Counted from the first letter of the stretch, positions 1 through 10,914 are shown. The stretch: DNA of 64,000 bases from Blastococcus tunisiensis (GCF_900112815.1 NZ_FOND01000005.1:186001-250000), one strand, 5' to 3'. Made by a program: numbers and translations. Notes: generated from the sequence alone by a model not told the origin.

Positions 1-7
1 CCTGGGG

Positions 8-2629
8 ATGCCCGCGGTCGCGGCGACGGCGACGCCGGCCCTCCTCGCCGTGGCCTCCGGGGTGACCGCGACGATCGTGTTCCGGCACGCCGCCCGGCTC
101 CCCTGCCGTTCGGCCCGGCCCTGGCGGGCGCTCGGCGTCGCCGGAGCCCTGCTGGCCGTCGGCCAGACGGTCGCGACGTTCACCTGGGGCGGCCCCGAAC
201 GCGCGAACTGGGGCGACGTCCCGACGGTGCTCGCGGTCCCCGCGGTCGTGGCGGCCTGCCTCCTGCTCCTGCCACCGCGCACCGGCAGGCGCATCGGCTC
301 CCGGGTCGTGCTCGACGGGGCGGTCGTGCTGGTGGCCGTGGCGCTCGTGGGCGCGGTGCTGCTCCGCGACGTGATGGCCCGGACCGACGGCCCCGCCTCG
401 GCGCTCATCACCATCGGCTACCCGGCGGTGGGGGCGCTGCTGTGCGGGGTCGGGCTCGTCGCACTCGCCCGCGTCCACGACGGGCGGCGGCCGGCGGCCG
501 CCTGGCTGCTGCTCGCCGTCGTGGCGATGACCGTCGTGGCCGTCTCCGGCGCACTCGGCCGGTACCTGGGCAGCGACGCCACCGCCGTGCTCACGCAGAC
601 CGCCTGGACCGCGATGCTCGCGGCCGGGATCCGTGCCGTCGACCGCGACCCGGGGGAGCCGGCGGACGTGCTGGAGCCGGCCGCGGGCCTGCCGCTGCTG
701 GGGTTCTTCCTGAGCACGGTGTCGGCATACGCCGCCGGGGGCCTCGTGCTCCTGCAGGTGTGGTCCGGGCCGTCGGCGTCCCTGGTCGAGGTGGTCGGCC
801 TCGGCGCGCTCTTGGGGCTGACCTTCGTCCGGCAGCTGCTCTGGGCCCGGGACGGGGCCCGCCTCACCGGCCGGCTGCAGCGGACCGAGGCCTACTTCCG
901 GGCGCTGGTCAGCAGCGCCGAGGACGTGACCGCCGTCGTCGACGCACGGGGGACGGTCACCTGGTTGTCCGGGGCCGTCCGCACCCAGCTGGGGTGGACC
1001 GCCCAGGACCTGACGGGGCGCAGCCTGACCGAACTGCTCCACCCCGACGACCGCGACATGGTGGAACGGGCCGCGGCGGTGCTCTCCGGCGGACGGGCCG
1101 CCGGTCTGCCGGCCACCGTCCGGCTGCGCACCCAGGACGGCGGCTGGCGGGACGTCGAGATCACCGGAGCCGCGCGCGCCGGGGTGCCCGGCACCGCCCT
1201 GCGCGACGGCCTCGTGCTGCACCTGCGCGACGTCACCGAGCGACGCTCCTCCCAACGCGAGCTCGAGCGGCTGGCCTACACCGACTTCCTGACCGGTCTG
1301 CCCAACCGCGCCCAGCTGATGGCCGCGCTGACCCGGGCCCGTTCGCGGGCCGCGAACGGGGAGGCCGCCACCCTCCTGCTGCTGGACCTGGACGGGTTCA
1401 AGCCCGTGAACGACATCGCTGGGCACGAGGCGGGCGACCACCTGCTGGTGCAGGTGGCCGACCGGCTCCGGGCCAACGTCCGCGACGGCGACCTCGTCGG
1501 CCGACTGGGGGGCGACGAGTTCGCCGTCCTCGTGGCCGACGGGATCGAGGAGGCGACCGCCCTCGCCGAGCGGATCATCGCCGACCTGCAGACGGTCCGG
1601 CCCGCCGCGGGCGTCGGCGGCTACACCGACGGCCTCGTCCTCGACATCTCCGGCAGCATCGGCGTCACCGAGCTGCACCCCACCGACGAGGTGTCCGCGA
1701 CCATCCGGCGCGCCGACCTCGCCCTGCGCGCGGCCAAGGCCGCCGGCAAGAGCTGCGTCCGCACGGCCGGCCACGCCATCGACAGCGCCATGGGCCGCCG
1801 GGCCCAGCTGGCCGCCGACCTGCCCGCCGCGATCGAGCAGGAGCAGTTCCGGGTGGTCTACCAGCCGGTGGCCGGCGTCGAGGAACGCCGGATCCTGGGT
1901 CTGGAGGCCCTGGTCCGCTGGGACCACCCCGTCCTCGGCACCGTGCCCCCCGACGAGTTCATCGAGCTGGCCGAGGCAGACGGCCTGATCGTCCCGCTCC
2001 AGCAGTGGGTCCTCCGGACGGCGACGGCGGACTTCGCCGACCTGCTGGCCGGGGGCCGCGACCTCAAGCTGGGGGTGAACGTCTCGGTGCGGCACGTGCA
2101 GGCCGGCTGCCTCGCCCCCGACGTGGCCCAGGCGCTCGCCGACTCGGGAGTGCCGCCGGACCGGCTGATGATCGAGGTGACGGAGTCGATCATGCTCGAC
2201 GCCGAGGACCGGCTGCAGAGCGACCTGTCCACGCTCCGGGACATGGGCTGCATCATCTCGCTGGACGACTTCGGCCGCGGCTACTCCTCGCTGGCCTACC
2301 TCGCCCGCCTGCCGGTGGACGTCCTCAAGATGGACCGCGAGTTCATCGGCGGCATCGAGACCGATCCGCGGGGGGCCGCGCTCGTGGCCGCGGTGGTCGA
2401 GCTCGGCCGGACGCTCGGCATGGACGTCGTCGCGGAGGGCGTCGAGACCGCCGGCCAGCTGCACGCCCTGCGGGACATGAAGTGCCGCTACGTCCAGGGC
2501 TGGCTGCTCGGCCGGCCCATGGCGGCGCAGGACCTGCCGGCGTTCATGGCCGCGTTCGACCCTGCGGTCTTCGACACACGGCTGCCGAATCTGGACACCG
2601 GAGTCCACCTGGTGGGACACGCTGGTTGA
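8..2629 (+). CDS. Membrane-bound PAS-GGDEF-EAL c-di-GMP turnover protein
   Basis: Probable cyclic di-GMP synthase/phosphodiesterase of 873 residues. Residues 1-280 are hydrophobic with about eight membrane segments. A PAS domain follows (about 295-410, YFRALVSSAEDVT onwards), then GGDEF (about 420-590) and EAL (about 600-855). The GGDEF signature is intact at residues 501-505, and an RxxD inhibitory site (RDGD) lies exactly five residues before it, so product inhibition is expected. The EAL motif at 633-635 (GLEALVRW) is also intact, as is the DDFGRGYSSL loop. Both activities are therefore possible; which dominates cannot be read from sequence. The start lies 8 bases from the window edge, so an earlier start is possible. 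Confidence 0.9.
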   Translation: MPAVAATATPALLAVASGVTATIVFRHAARLPCRSARPWRALGVAGALLAVGQTVATFTWGGPERANWGDVPTVLAVPAVVAACLLLLPPRTGRRIGSRVVLDGAVVLVAVALVGAVLLRDVMARTDGPASALITIGYPAVGALLCGVGLVALARVHDGRRPAAAWLLLAVVAMTVVAVSGALGRYLGSDATAVLTQTAWTAMLAAGIRAVDRDPGEPADVLEPAAGLPLLGFFLSTVSAYAAGGLVLLQVWSGPSASLVEVVGLGALLGLTFVRQLLWARDGARLTGRLQRTEAYFRALVSSAEDVTAVVDARGTVTWLSGAVRTQLGWTAQDLTGRSLTELLHPDDRDMVERAAAVLSGGRAAGLPATVRLRTQDGGWRDVEITGAARAGVPGTALRDGLVLHLRDVTERRSSQRELERLAYTDFLTGLPNRAQLMAALTRARSRAANGEAATLLLLDLDGFKPVNDIAGHEAGDHLLVQVADRLRANVRDGDLVGRLGGDEFAVLVADGIEEATALAERIIADLQTVRPAAGVGGYTDGLVLDISGSIGVTELHPTDEVSATIRRADLALRAAKAAGKSCVRTAGHAIDSAMGRRAQLAADLPAAIEQEQFRVVYQPVAGVEERRILGLEALVRWDHPVLGTVPPDEFIELAEADGLIVPLQQWVLRTATADFADLLAGGRDLKLGVNVSVRHVQAGCLAPDVAQALADSGVPPDRLMIEVTESIMLDAEDRLQSDLSTLRDMGCIISLDDFGRGYSSLAYLARLPVDVLKMDREFIGGIETDPRGAALVAAVVELGRTLGMDVVAEGVETAGQLHALRDMKCRYVQGWLLGRPMAAQDLPAFMAAFDPAVFDTRLPNLDTGVHLVGHAG

Positions 2630-2655
2630 CGCGCCCCGCCCGCGAGGCGCACAGT
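2626..2655 (+). promoter_or_regulatory. Candidate promoter of the ilvB leader
   Basis: TTGACG at 2626-2631 and CACAGT at 2650-2655 with an 18-base spacer form a plausible promoter. It would start transcription near 2662, at the GTG of the leader peptide, giving a leaderless leader transcript. The -10 matches TAnnnT imperfectly, so this is tentative. Confidence 0.35.
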
Positions 2656-2661
2656 GTGCGC

Positions 2662-2715
2662 GTGCCTAGCGCCTGCTTTCTCGACGGCTGCCCGCTCAGC
2701 CTCGTAATCGCCTAG
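2662..2715 (+). CDS. ilvB leader peptide (attenuator peptide)
   Basis: Short open frame reading VPSACFLDGCPLSLVIA then TAG. It ends in Leu-Val-Ile-Ala with a GTA valine codon, rare in this GC-rich DNA. It lies directly before a stable hairpin and a Rho-independent terminator upstream of ilvB, the layout of a branched-chain amino acid attenuator. Leader peptides with terminators have been predicted before ilvB in other Actinobacteria. The start could also be the in-frame GTG at 2656, adding Val-Arg; a weak CGAGG lies upstream of that. Confidence 0.7.
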   Translation: MPSACFLDGCPLSLVIA

Positions 2716-2741
2716 CGCGCCGGTCCTCCGACCGACGCGCT
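2714..2741 (+). promoter_or_regulatory. Attenuator hairpin overlapping the leader stop codon
   Basis: AGCGCGCCGGTC (2714-2725) pairs with GACCGACGCGCT (2730-2741), 11 of 12 pairs with one C-A mismatch, closing a CTCC loop. The 5' arm begins inside the TAG stop of the leader peptide, so a terminating ribosome would cover it. The loop sequence repeats part of the 5' arm of the following terminator, so it could compete for the terminator 3' arm. Confidence 0.6.
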
Positions 2742-2743
2742 GA

Positions 2744-2775
2744 CCCCTCCGTGCCTGTGGCACGAGGGGTTTTTT
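2744..2775 (+). terminator. Rho-independent attenuator terminator before ilvB
   Basis: CCCCTC-C-GTGCC (2744-2755) pairs with GGCACGAGGGG (2759-2769) around a TGT loop, with one bulged C, followed by six T (2770-2775). It lies 49 bases before the ilvB start and after the leader peptide, so it should stop transcription when branched-chain amino acids are plentiful. Confidence 0.85.
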
Positions 2776-2824
2776 GTTGCCCGGAGCTCGATCCACCCGC
2801 CTGCAAGCCAGGAGAAACGCCGAG

Positions 2825-4780
2825 ATGACCACCACCCCGAGCGAGCACGCCGCCCGCACCGGCCCCGGGGAGCCCGACTCCCGGGACCGCGTCTCCCAGG
2901 ACCGCGACTCCCAGGACCGCGATTCCCAGGACCGGGCCACCCGGGAGGCCGCGGCCTCCCTGACCGGCGTCGAGACCACCGCCCGGTCGATCGCCGAGGC
3001 CGCCGCCGAGCCGGTCACCGGCATCACCGGCGCGCAGAGCCTCGTCCGCTCGCTCGAGGCCGTCGGCGTCGAGGTCATCTTCGGCATCCCGGGCGGGGCG
3101 ATCCTGCCCGCGTACGACCCGCTGTTCGACAGCGCCGTCCGCCACGTCCTGGTCCGTCACGAGCAGGGTGCCGGGCACGCCGCCACGGGGTACGCCCAGG
3201 CGACCGGCAAGGTGGGCGTCTGCATGGCCACCTCCGGGCCGGGGGCCACCAACCTGGTGACGCCGCTGGCCGACGCGCACATGGACTCCGTGCCGATCGT
3301 CGCGATCACCGGGCAGGTCCCCAGCGCCGCGATCGGCACCGACGCCTTCCAGGAAGCCGACATCCGCGGCATCACGATGCCGGTGACCAAGCACAACTTC
3401 CTGGTCACCGACGCCGCCGAGATCCCGCAGCGGATCGCCGAGGCGTTCCACCTCGCCTCGACCGGCCGGCCGGGCCCCGTCCTGGTCGACATCCCGAAGG
3501 ACGTCCTCCAGGCCACCACCGACTTCGCCTGGCCGCCCCGGCTGGACCTGCCCGGCTACAAGCCGACCACCCGGCCGCACGGCAAGCAGGTGCGCGAGGC
3601 GGCGGCACTGATCGCCGGCGCGCGCCGGCCGGTCCTCTACGTGGGCGGCGGTGTGCTCAAGGCCGCCGCGACCGAGGAGCTGGCCGCGCTCGCCGCGCTC
3701 ACCGGCGCGCCGGTCATCACCACCCTGATGGCGCGCGGCGCCTTCCCCGACAGCCATCCGCAGAACCTCGGCATGCCGGGCATGCACGGCAACGTCACCG
3801 CGGTCACGGCGCTGCAGAAGTCCGACGTCATCGTCGCCCTCGGCGCGCGGTTCGACGACCGGGTCACCGGCAACCTCGCCAGCTTCGCGCCGCACGCGCA
3901 GGTCGTGCACGCCGACATCGACCCGGCCGAGATCGGCAAGAACCGCAAGGCCGACGTCCCGATCGTGGGCGACGCCAAGGAGACCATCGCGCAGCTGACC
4001 GAGGCGCTGCGCGCCGAGCACGAGGCCGGCCGGACCCCGGACCTCGCCGCCTGGTGGACCCAGCTCGACGACTGGCGCGCGCGCTACCCGCTCGGCTACG
4101 ACTGGCCCGAGGACGGCTCGCTGTCGCCGCAGTACGTCATCGAGCGGCTCGGTGCGATCGCCGGGCCGGACGCGATCTACGCCGCCGGCGTGGGCCAGCA
4201 CCAGATGTGGGCCGCGCAGTTCGTGAAGTACGAGAAGCCGGGCACCTGGCTCAACAGCGGCGGGCTGGGGACCATGGGCTACGCCGTCCCCGCCGCCATG
4301 GGCGCCAAGTACGGCCGCCCGGACACCACGGTGTGGGCCATCGACGGCGACGGCTGCTTCCAGATGACCAACCAGGAGCTGGCCACCTGCGCCATGGAGG
4401 GCATCCCGGTCAAGATCGCCGTCATCAACAACGGCAACCTCGGGATGGTCCGGCAGTGGCAGACCCTGTTCTACGAGGGCCGCTACTCCAACACCCGGCT
4501 GCACGCGCGCAACGCCGACGGCACGCCCAAGGCCGTGCGGATCCCCGACTTCGTCCTCCTGGCCGAGGCGCTGGGATGCGTGGGGCTGCGTTGCGAGTCC
4601 AAGGACGACGTGGACGCGGTGATCGAGAAGGCCATGGCGATCAACGACGCCCCCGTCGTCATCGACTTCGTCGTCGGCCACGACGCCCAGGTGTGGCCGA
4701 TGGTCGCCGCCGGCGCCAGCAACGACGACATCCTCGCCGCGCGCGACGTGCGGCCGGTCTTCGGCGAAGGGCAGGTCTGA
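2825..4780 (+). CDS. ilvB: Acetolactate synthase large subunit
   Basis: Catalytic subunit of acetohydroxyacid synthase (EC 2.2.1.6), 651 residues: condenses two pyruvates, or pyruvate with 2-oxobutyrate, in valine/leucine/isoleucine synthesis. The ThDP-activating glutamate lies in [10 protein letters not shown] (about residue 112) and the ThDP/Mg motif [12 protein letters not shown] starts near 508. AGGAGA at 2810-2815 selects ATG 2825; an in-frame ATG at 2774 lies just past the attenuator T run and is less likely. The first 60 residues are a hydrophilic extension containing a QDRDS repeat, absent from the compact family core. ilvN follows after two bases, and the leader/terminator upstream points to attenuation. 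Confidence 0.96.
   Translation: MTTTPSEHAARTGPGEPDSRDRVSQDRDSQDRDSQDRATREAAASLTGVETTARSIAEAAAEPVTGITGAQSLVRSLEAVGVEVIFGIPGGAILPAYDPLFDSAVRHVLVRHEQGAGHAATGYAQATGKVGVCMATSGPGATNLVTPLADAHMDSVPIVAITGQVPSAAIGTDAFQEADIRGITMPVTKHNFLVTDAAEIPQRIAEAFHLASTGRPGPVLVDIPKDVLQATTDFAWPPRLDLPGYKPTTRPHGKQVREAAALIAGARRPVLYVGGGVLKAAATEELAALAALTGAPVITTLMARGAFPDSHPQNLGMPGMHGNVTAVTALQKSDVIVALGARFDDRVTGNLASFAPHAQVVHADIDPAEIGKNRKADVPIVGDAKETIAQLTEALRAEHEAGRTPDLAAWWTQLDDWRARYPLGYDWPEDGSLSPQYVIERLGAIAGPDAIYAAGVGQHQMWAAQFVKYEKPGTWLNSGGLGTMGYAVPAAMGAKYGRPDTTVWAIDGDGCFQMTNQELATCAMEGIPVKIAVINNGNLGMVRQWQTLFYEGRYSNTRLHARNADGTPKAVRIPDFVLLAEALGCVGLRCESKDDVDAVIEKAMAINDAPVVIDFVVGHDAQVWPMVAAGASNDDILAARDVRPVFGEGQV
2879..2938 (+). 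repeat. 15-bp tandem repeat inside the ilvB 5' region
   Basis: Four copies of a 15-base unit (TCCCAGGACCGCGAC and variants) lie head to tail at 2879-2938. The first and last are diverged. They encode the repeated QDRDS motif of the IlvB N-terminal extension. Because the unit is a multiple of three, copy-number change would not shift the frame. Confidence 0.85.
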
Positions 4781-4782
4781 TC

Positions 4783-6439
<1,657 letters not shown>

Positions 6440-6449
6440 GCCCACGGCA

Positions 6450-6492
6450 CGCAGAGGCCCCCGCCACCGTCCCGGTGGCGGGGGCCTCTGCG
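6450..6492. terminator. Bidirectional terminator between ilvC and the membrane protein gene
   Basis: A perfect 19-bp stem (6450-6468 with 6474-6492, arms beginning CGCAGAGGCC) closes a GTCCC loop. There is no T run, as is common in GC-rich actinobacteria. It lies between two convergent genes and can serve both. Confidence 0.8.
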
Positions 6493-6527
6493 TCTCCGGC
6501 CCCGTCGCGAGGGGGACGCCGGTCCTC

Positions 6528-7109
6528 CTAGTAGCTGATGCCCCGCGCGGCGTAGTACTCCCGGGACCGCGGCTGCATCAGCAGGAACACGGTGAGGATC
6601 GGCAGCACGAACGACAGCAGACCGGAGAACCACGGCTCGCCGTACGACATCGCGAAGACCGTGTAGAGCAGCTGGACGCCGATCGAGGCGTAGCTGCCCA
6701 GCAGCAGGAGCCGCGGGGACCGGCCCTGGATCGCCTGGATGCCGCCGTACAGGAGCACCACGGAGGTGCCGACCGACAGCAGGAACAGCAGGCCGAGCAG
6801 CGCGCTCACCTCGAAGAGCACGCCCAGCGCGAAGAGCCCGAGCAGCCCGAACAGCGAGCCGATGCCGCCGATCACGATGCCGATGATCGCCGCCGCCGTC
6901 ACCTGGCCCGGCCGCTGGCCGGCGCCGTAGCCGCCCGGAGCCGCCGACCACGGACCCGGCGCGCCGTACCCCGGGCCCGGCGGCGGGGCGGCCACCCACC
7001 CGGGCCCCCCGGTCGGCGGCGGCGGTGGCGGTGCACCCCATCCGGGCTGGTCCTCCGGACCGACCGGACGTGACTGCTCCGGATCCGGACCGGACGTGGA
7101 ACTGGACAT
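6528..7109 (-). CDS. Pro/Gly-rich multi-spanning membrane protein, function unknown
   Basis: 193 residues. The first 70 are rich in Pro, Gly and Ala with no charged core, followed by about four hydrophobic helices (from VTAAAIIGIVIGGIG) and a short cytosolic tail ending EYYAARGISY. I do not recognise a family beyond the common actinobacterial layout of a Pro-rich tail plus membrane helices. The neighbour at 7150-7956 has the same layout and a similar tail ([11 protein letters not shown]), so the two look like diverged paralogues in one minus-strand unit. Confidence 0.75.
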   Translation of the reverse strand: MSSSTSGPDPEQSRPVGPEDQPGWGAPPPPPPTGGPGWVAAPPPGPGYGAPGPWSAAPGGYGAGQRPGQVTAAAIIGIVIGGIGSLFGLLGLFALGVLFEVSALLGLLFLLSVGTSVVLLYGGIQAIQGRSPRLLLLGSYASIGVQLLYTVFAMSYGEPWFSGLLSFVLPILTVFLLMQPRSREYYAARGISY

Positions 7110-7149
7110 GGGCGGGTCCTCCTCGTGGTGGTGGGCGGCGGGCGGCCGG

Positions 7150-7956
7150 TCAGCGGCCGCGGCGGGCCCGGTGCGCGGCGAAGAAGTCGGCGGACGGCTT
7201 GCGCGCGAGCAGGATCACGATCGCCAGCGCGGCGCCGAGCAGCAGCAGGCTCCAGAAGACCCCGCCCGCGCCCGAGTTGCCCGCGTCGCCGACGCTGCCG
7301 AGGAACCCGAGCAGGGTGAAGGCCAGGGCGATCGACCCGCCCACCAGCAGCAGCACCCGGCTGCGCCCGGTCAGCGCCCACACCGATCCCCAGATGACGA
7401 GCACGGTCCACACGGCCATCAGCACCCCGATCAGGGCGAAGATCGCGAACAGGCCCGTCGTGAGGTCGTCGTCCTCCGCCAGATCCCCGAAGATCGAGGC
7501 GGTGGCCGTGCCCGCCACGAAGGTCAGCAGCGTGACGACCACCCCCAGGGCGCCGAAGACGAACCCCAGGACCGCCGCGGTGACCACCGAGGCGGGCTTC
7601 GCCGGCTGGCCCGAGCCGTACTGGCCGTACGCGGGTGGCTGGCCGTACTGCTGGCCGTAGGCCCCGGGGTACTGCTGCTGGCCGTACTGCTGCTGGCCGT
7701 ACGGGGGCTGCTCGTGACCCGGCTGACCGTAGGCCGGCTGCCCGTACGGTGCCGGCGTCCCGTACTGCCCGGGCTGCCCGTACGGCGGCTGGCCGTACTG
7801 GCCCGGCTGCCCGTACTGCTGGGTCCCGTACTGCTCCTGCCCGTACTGCTGCTCCCCGTACGGCTGTGCCCCGTACTGCTGCTGCTCCCCGTGCTGGGGG
7901 GAGCTGCCCGATCCCGGGGTGGACCCGGAACGACCCTGGTCGTCGGACTGGCTCAT
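7150..7956 (-). CDS. QYGQ-repeat membrane protein, function unknown
   Basis: 268 residues. The N-terminal 120 residues are a low-complexity region built from repeated QYGQ / PYGQ units, followed by about four membrane helices from [16 protein letters not shown] and a C-terminal tail [18 protein letters not shown] 7956 is chosen because GGAGGAG precedes it by three bases; the frame is open further upstream. Tyr/Gln-rich tails of this kind can mediate weak self-association, but that is inference. The 41-bp gap to the downstream paralogue suggests co-transcription. It is divergent from serA. Confidence 0.75.
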   Translation of the reverse strand: MSQSDDQGRSGSTPGSGSSPQHGEQQQYGAQPYGEQQYGQEQYGTQQYGQPGQYGQPPYGQPGQYGTPAPYGQPAYGQPGHEQPPYGQQQYGQQQYPGAYGQQYGQPPAYGQYGSGQPAKPASVVTAAVLGFVFGALGVVVTLLTFVAGTATASIFGDLAEDDDLTTGLFAIFALIGVLMAVWTVLVIWGSVWALTGRSRVLLLVGGSIALAFTLLGFLGSVGDAGNSGAGGVFWSLLLLGAALAIVILLARKPSADFFAAHRARRGR

Positions 7957-8099
7957 GATCTCCTCCGTCGGGACCGGTGCTGCCCGGCCTCCCCGGTCAG
8001 CATGTCCGGGCCCCCGGAACGGCACAAGGACGGCGCCCCGCACGGGTGGACGCGTCGTCGTCCTACCGGTGCGGTGTCATCCCACTGTGCGGACGCTCC

Positions 8100-8105
8100 T
8101 AGGCT
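8100..8105 (+). promoter_or_regulatory. -10 box of a likely leaderless serA transcript
   Basis: TAGGCT (TAnnnT consensus) lies eight bases before the GTG at 8114, and there is no Shine-Dalgarno sequence in between. This fits transcription starting at or next to the start codon. Confidence 0.5.
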
Positions 8106-8113
8106 GTGCGCCT

Positions 8114-9727
8114 GTGACCGCCTCCGCGCCCGGGACCAGGCCCGTCGTCCTGATCGCCGAGGAGCTCGCGCCCAGCGTGCTGGAGGTGCTCGGCGGCGAG
8201 GTCGAGATCCGGCACGTCGACGGTGCCGACCGCGGCGCGCTCCTGCCGGCCCTGGCCGACGCGGCCGCGGTGATGATCCGCAGCGCCACCCGGATCGACG
8301 CCGAGGCACTCTCGGCCGCGCCCGCCCTCAAGGTCGTGGCCCGGGCCGGGATCGGCCTGGACAACGTCGACGTCGCCGCCGCCACGGAGCGCGGCGTCAT
8401 GGTGGTGAACGCGCCGACGTCGAACATCGTCAGCGCCGCCGAGCACGCGGTGGCACTGCTGCTCGCGGCGGCACGGCAGATCCCGGCCGCCGACGCCTCG
8501 CTGCGCGAGGGCGCCTGGAAGCGGTCGACGTTCATGGGCGTCGAGGTCACCGAGAAGACCGTCGGGGTCGTCGGCCTCGGGCGGATCGGCGTCCTGGTGG
8601 CCCAGCGGCTGGCCGCCTTCGGCGTCACGCTGATCGCCTACGACCCCTACATCCAGCCCGGCCGGGCCGCCCAGCTCGGGGTCCGGCTGGTCCCGCTGGA
8701 GGAGCTGCTCCGGGAGTCGGACTTCATCACCATCCACCTGCCGAAGACCCCCGAGACCCTGGGGCTCATCGGCGCTGCGGAGCTGGCCACCACCAGGCGG
8801 GGCGTGATCATCGTCAACGCCGCCCGCGGTGGGCTGGTCGACGAGGCCGCGCTCGCCGAGGCCCTCGCGTCGGGGCAGGTGGGCGCCGCCGGTCTCGACG
8901 TCTACGCCACCGAGCCGTGCACCGACAGCCCGCTCTTCGGGCTGCCCAACACCGTCGTCACCCCGCACCTGGGGGCCTCCACCACCGAGGCCCAGGACAA
9001 GGCCGGCTCCGCGGTGGCCCGCTCCGTCCGGCTGGCCCTCATGGGCGAGTTCGTGCCCGACGCGGTCAACGTGCAGGCCGGCGGCGTGGTCGCGGAGGAC
9101 GTGCGACCGGGACTGCCGCTGGGCGAGAAGCTCGGCCGGGTGTTCACCGCCGTCGCCGGCGGCCTGGCGCAGTCGGTCACCGTCGAGGTGCGGGGCAAGC
9201 TCGCCGAGTTCGACGTCTCGGTCGTGCAGCTCGCCGTCCTCAAGGGCGTGTTCTCCGATGTCGTCGAGGAGCAGGTCACCTACGTGAACGCGCCGCTGCT
9301 GGCCGAGCAGCGCGGTCTGGAGGTGGCGCTGTCCAGCGACGTCGAGAGCCCGGACTACCGCAACCTGATCACCGTGCGCGGTGCCATGGCCGACGGCACC
9401 CAGGTCACGGTCTCGGGCACCCTGTTCGGCAAGAACCAGGTACCCAAGATCACCGAGGTCGACGGGTTCGACATCGACCTGGACCTGTCGGGCTACCTGC
9501 TCTTCTTCGTCTACACCGACCGGCCGGGCGTCGTCGGCACCGTGGGCGCCGCCCTCGGCGAGGCCGGCGTCAACATCGCCGGGGCCCAGGTCAGCCGGAC
9601 CACCCGGGGCGGTGAGGCCCTCATGGCCGTCACCGTCGACAGCCGGGTGCCCACCGACCTGCTCGCCGACATCGCCGACCGGATCGGCGCCCGCCAGGCC
9701 CGTGCGGCCGACCTCAACCCCAACTGA
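8114..9727 (+). CDS. serA: D-3-phosphoglycerate dehydrogenase
   Basis: First step of serine synthesis (EC 1.1.1.95), 537 residues, the long actinobacterial form. The NAD motif VGLGRIG is near residue 155; the catalytic Arg is in [10 protein letters not shown], the Glu in YATEP and the His in VTPHLGAST. After the catalytic core come the intervening domain and a C-terminal ACT domain (about 465-537, [17 protein letters not shown]) that senses serine. GTG 8114 gives the normal length; the frame is open 65 codons upstream but that part lacks family similarity. leuB follows after 17 bases, so the two are probably co-transcribed. Confidence 0.96.
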   Translation: MTASAPGTRPVVLIAEELAPSVLEVLGGEVEIRHVDGADRGALLPALADAAAVMIRSATRIDAEALSAAPALKVVARAGIGLDNVDVAAATERGVMVVNAPTSNIVSAAEHAVALLLAAARQIPAADASLREGAWKRSTFMGVEVTEKTVGVVGLGRIGVLVAQRLAAFGVTLIAYDPYIQPGRAAQLGVRLVPLEELLRESDFITIHLPKTPETLGLIGAAELATTRRGVIIVNAARGGLVDEAALAEALASGQVGAAGLDVYATEPCTDSPLFGLPNTVVTPHLGASTTEAQDKAGSAVARSVRLALMGEFVPDAVNVQAGGVVAEDVRPGLPLGEKLGRVFTAVAGGLAQSVTVEVRGKLAEFDVSVVQLAVLKGVFSDVVEEQVTYVNAPLLAEQRGLEVALSSDVESPDYRNLITVRGAMADGTQVTVSGTLFGKNQVPKITEVDGFDIDLDLSGYLLFFVYTDRPGVVGTVGAALGEAGVNIAGAQVSRTTRGGEALMAVTVDSRVPTDLLADIADRIGARQARAADLNPN

Positions 9728-9744
9728 CCCAGGAGACGTCCCCC

Positions 9745-10767
9745 ATGCGTTTGGCAGTCATCGCCGGAGACGGGATCGGCCCCGAGGTCGTGACCGAAGG
9801 ACTGAAGGTCCTGCGGGAGGTCGCTCCCGACGTGGAGCCGACCCACTACGACCTCGGCGCCATGCGCTGGCAGCGGACGGGGGAGCTGCTGCCCGACACG
9901 GTGCTCGACGAGCTCCGCGGGCACGACGCGATCCTGCTCGGTGCCATCGGCGACCCCAGCGTGCCGCCCGGGATCCTCGAGCGCGGGCTGCTGCTGCGGC
10001 TGCGCTTCGAGCTCGACCACCACGTCAACCTCCGCCCGGCGAAGCTGTTCGACGGCGTCACCGGCCCGCTGCTGGACCCGGGGCCGATCGACATGCTCTG
10101 CGTGCGGGAGGGCACCGAGGGGCCCTACGTCGGCAACGGGGGAGTGCTCCGGAAGGACACCCCGCAGGAGATCGCCACCGAGGTCAGCCTCAACACCGCG
10201 TTCGGTGTCGAGCGGGTGGTGCGCTACGCCTTCGAGCGAGCCGTCGCCCGGCCGCGCAAGCACCTGACCCTCATCCACAAGACCAACGTGCTCACCCACG
10301 CCGGTGGGCTGTGGTCGCGGGTGGTGGAGGAGGTGTCGGCCGAGTTCCCCGAGGTCACCGTCGCCTACCAGCACGTCGACGCGGCGTCGATGTTCTTCAT
10401 CACCGACCCGGCCCGCTACGACGTCATCGTCACCGACAACCTCTTCGGCGACATCGTCACCGACATCGCCGCGGCGGTCACCGGCGGCATCGGGCTGGCC
10501 GCCAGCGGCAACCTCGACGCGTCGGGGACCAACCCCAGCATGTTCGAGCCGGTGCACGGCTCGGCGCCGGACATCGCCGGCCAGGGGATCGCCGACCCCA
10601 CCGCCACCGTGCTCTCCGTCGGGCTGCTGCTGGAGCACCTCGGCCGGACCGAGCAGGCCAGGAAGGTCAACGCCGCGGTGGCCTTCGACCTCTCCACCCG
10701 TGCGCCGCAGGGGCCGGTGCGCACCACCGACGTCGGCGACCGGCTCGCCGCCCTCGCCTCGGGCTGA
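9745..10767 (+). CDS. leuB: 3-isopropylmalate dehydrogenase
   Basis: 340 residues, EC 1.1.1.85: NAD-dependent oxidative decarboxylation of 3-isopropylmalate and, with citramalate-derived substrate, of 3-methylmalate to 2-oxobutyrate. The isocitrate/isopropylmalate dehydrogenase signature [19 protein letters not shown] and the start [16 protein letters not shown] are intact. CAGGAGA precedes the ATG. It follows serA closely and is followed by a 15-bp terminator stem, then by the separately controlled cimA. Confidence 0.95.
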   Translation: MRLAVIAGDGIGPEVVTEGLKVLREVAPDVEPTHYDLGAMRWQRTGELLPDTVLDELRGHDAILLGAIGDPSVPPGILERGLLLRLRFELDHHVNLRPAKLFDGVTGPLLDPGPIDMLCVREGTEGPYVGNGGVLRKDTPQEIATEVSLNTAFGVERVVRYAFERAVARPRKHLTLIHKTNVLTHAGGLWSRVVEEVSAEFPEVTVAYQHVDAASMFFITDPARYDVIVTDNLFGDIVTDIAAAVTGGIGLAASGNLDASGTNPSMFEPVHGSAPDIAGQGIADPTATVLSVGLLLEHLGRTEQARKVNAAVAFDLSTRAPQGPVRTTDVGDRLAALASG

Positions 10768-10771
10768 CCCG

Positions 10772-10821
10772 CCGGCGGGGAGAGCGTGCCGGCACCCACG
10801 TCCGCGCGCTCTCCCCGCCGG
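10772..10821 (+). terminator. Terminator after leuB
   Basis: CCGGCGGGGAGAGCG (10772-10786) is perfectly complementary to CGCTCTCCCCGCCGG (10807-10821); the 20-base loop itself contains TGCCGGCA. No T run. It isolates cimA from leuB transcription and ends 19 bases before the cimA leader promoter. Confidence 0.75.
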
Positions 10822-10840
10822 CCGGGGTGCCGGTGCGTGG

Positions 10841-10846
10841 TTTACT
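10841..10846 (+). promoter_or_regulatory. -10 box of the cimA leader transcript
   Basis: TTTACT lies seven bases before the ATG of the Ile-rich leader peptide (10854), the spacing expected if transcription starts at the A of the start codon. No clear -35 is seen. Confidence 0.45.
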
Positions 10847-10853
10847 CGACGCG

Positions 10854-10886
10854 ATGCACACCAGCGGCACGATCATCATCGCCTAG
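10854..10886 (+). CDS. cimA leader peptide with three consecutive Ile codons
   Basis: Ten-residue open frame MHTSGTIIIA followed by TAG. Three ATC isoleucine codons lie immediately before the last sense codon. It stands between the leuB terminator and cimA, directly ahead of a perfect hairpin and a T-tailed terminator. This is what an isoleucine-sensing attenuator looks like, and CimA opens a route to isoleucine. The last codons and stop share ATCGCCTAGCGCGC with the ilvB leader. Confidence 0.8.
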   Translation: MHTSGTIIIA

Positions 10887-10913
10887 CGCGCAGTCACCTC
10901 CCCGACTGCGCGC
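10886..10913 (+). promoter_or_regulatory. Attenuator hairpin starting at the cimA leader stop codon
   Basis: GCGCGCAGTC (10886-10895) pairs perfectly with GACTGCGCGC (10904-10913) around the loop ACCTCCCC. The 5' arm starts at the last base of the TAG. The loop contains ACCTCCC, the same seven bases as in the 5' arm of the next terminator, so loop and arm can compete for the same G-run. Confidence 0.75.
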
Positions 10914-10914
10914 A

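Noticed and set aside
442-2715. 757-codon plus-strand frame overlapping the GGDEF/EAL gene
   Set aside because: A shadow frame; only its last 18 codons (2662-2715) are kept, as the ilvB leader peptide.
2696-4681. Long open frame (661 codons) opposite ilvB, and similar ones opposite or out of frame with recG (36157-39516), glnD (55233-58487), cimA (10304-12907) and ilvC (5213-6445)
   Set aside because: All lie over recognised genes, have Arg/Gly/Ala/Pro-rich or Val/Asp/His-rich low-complexity translations with no family motif, and are the usual shadows of high-GC coding DNA.
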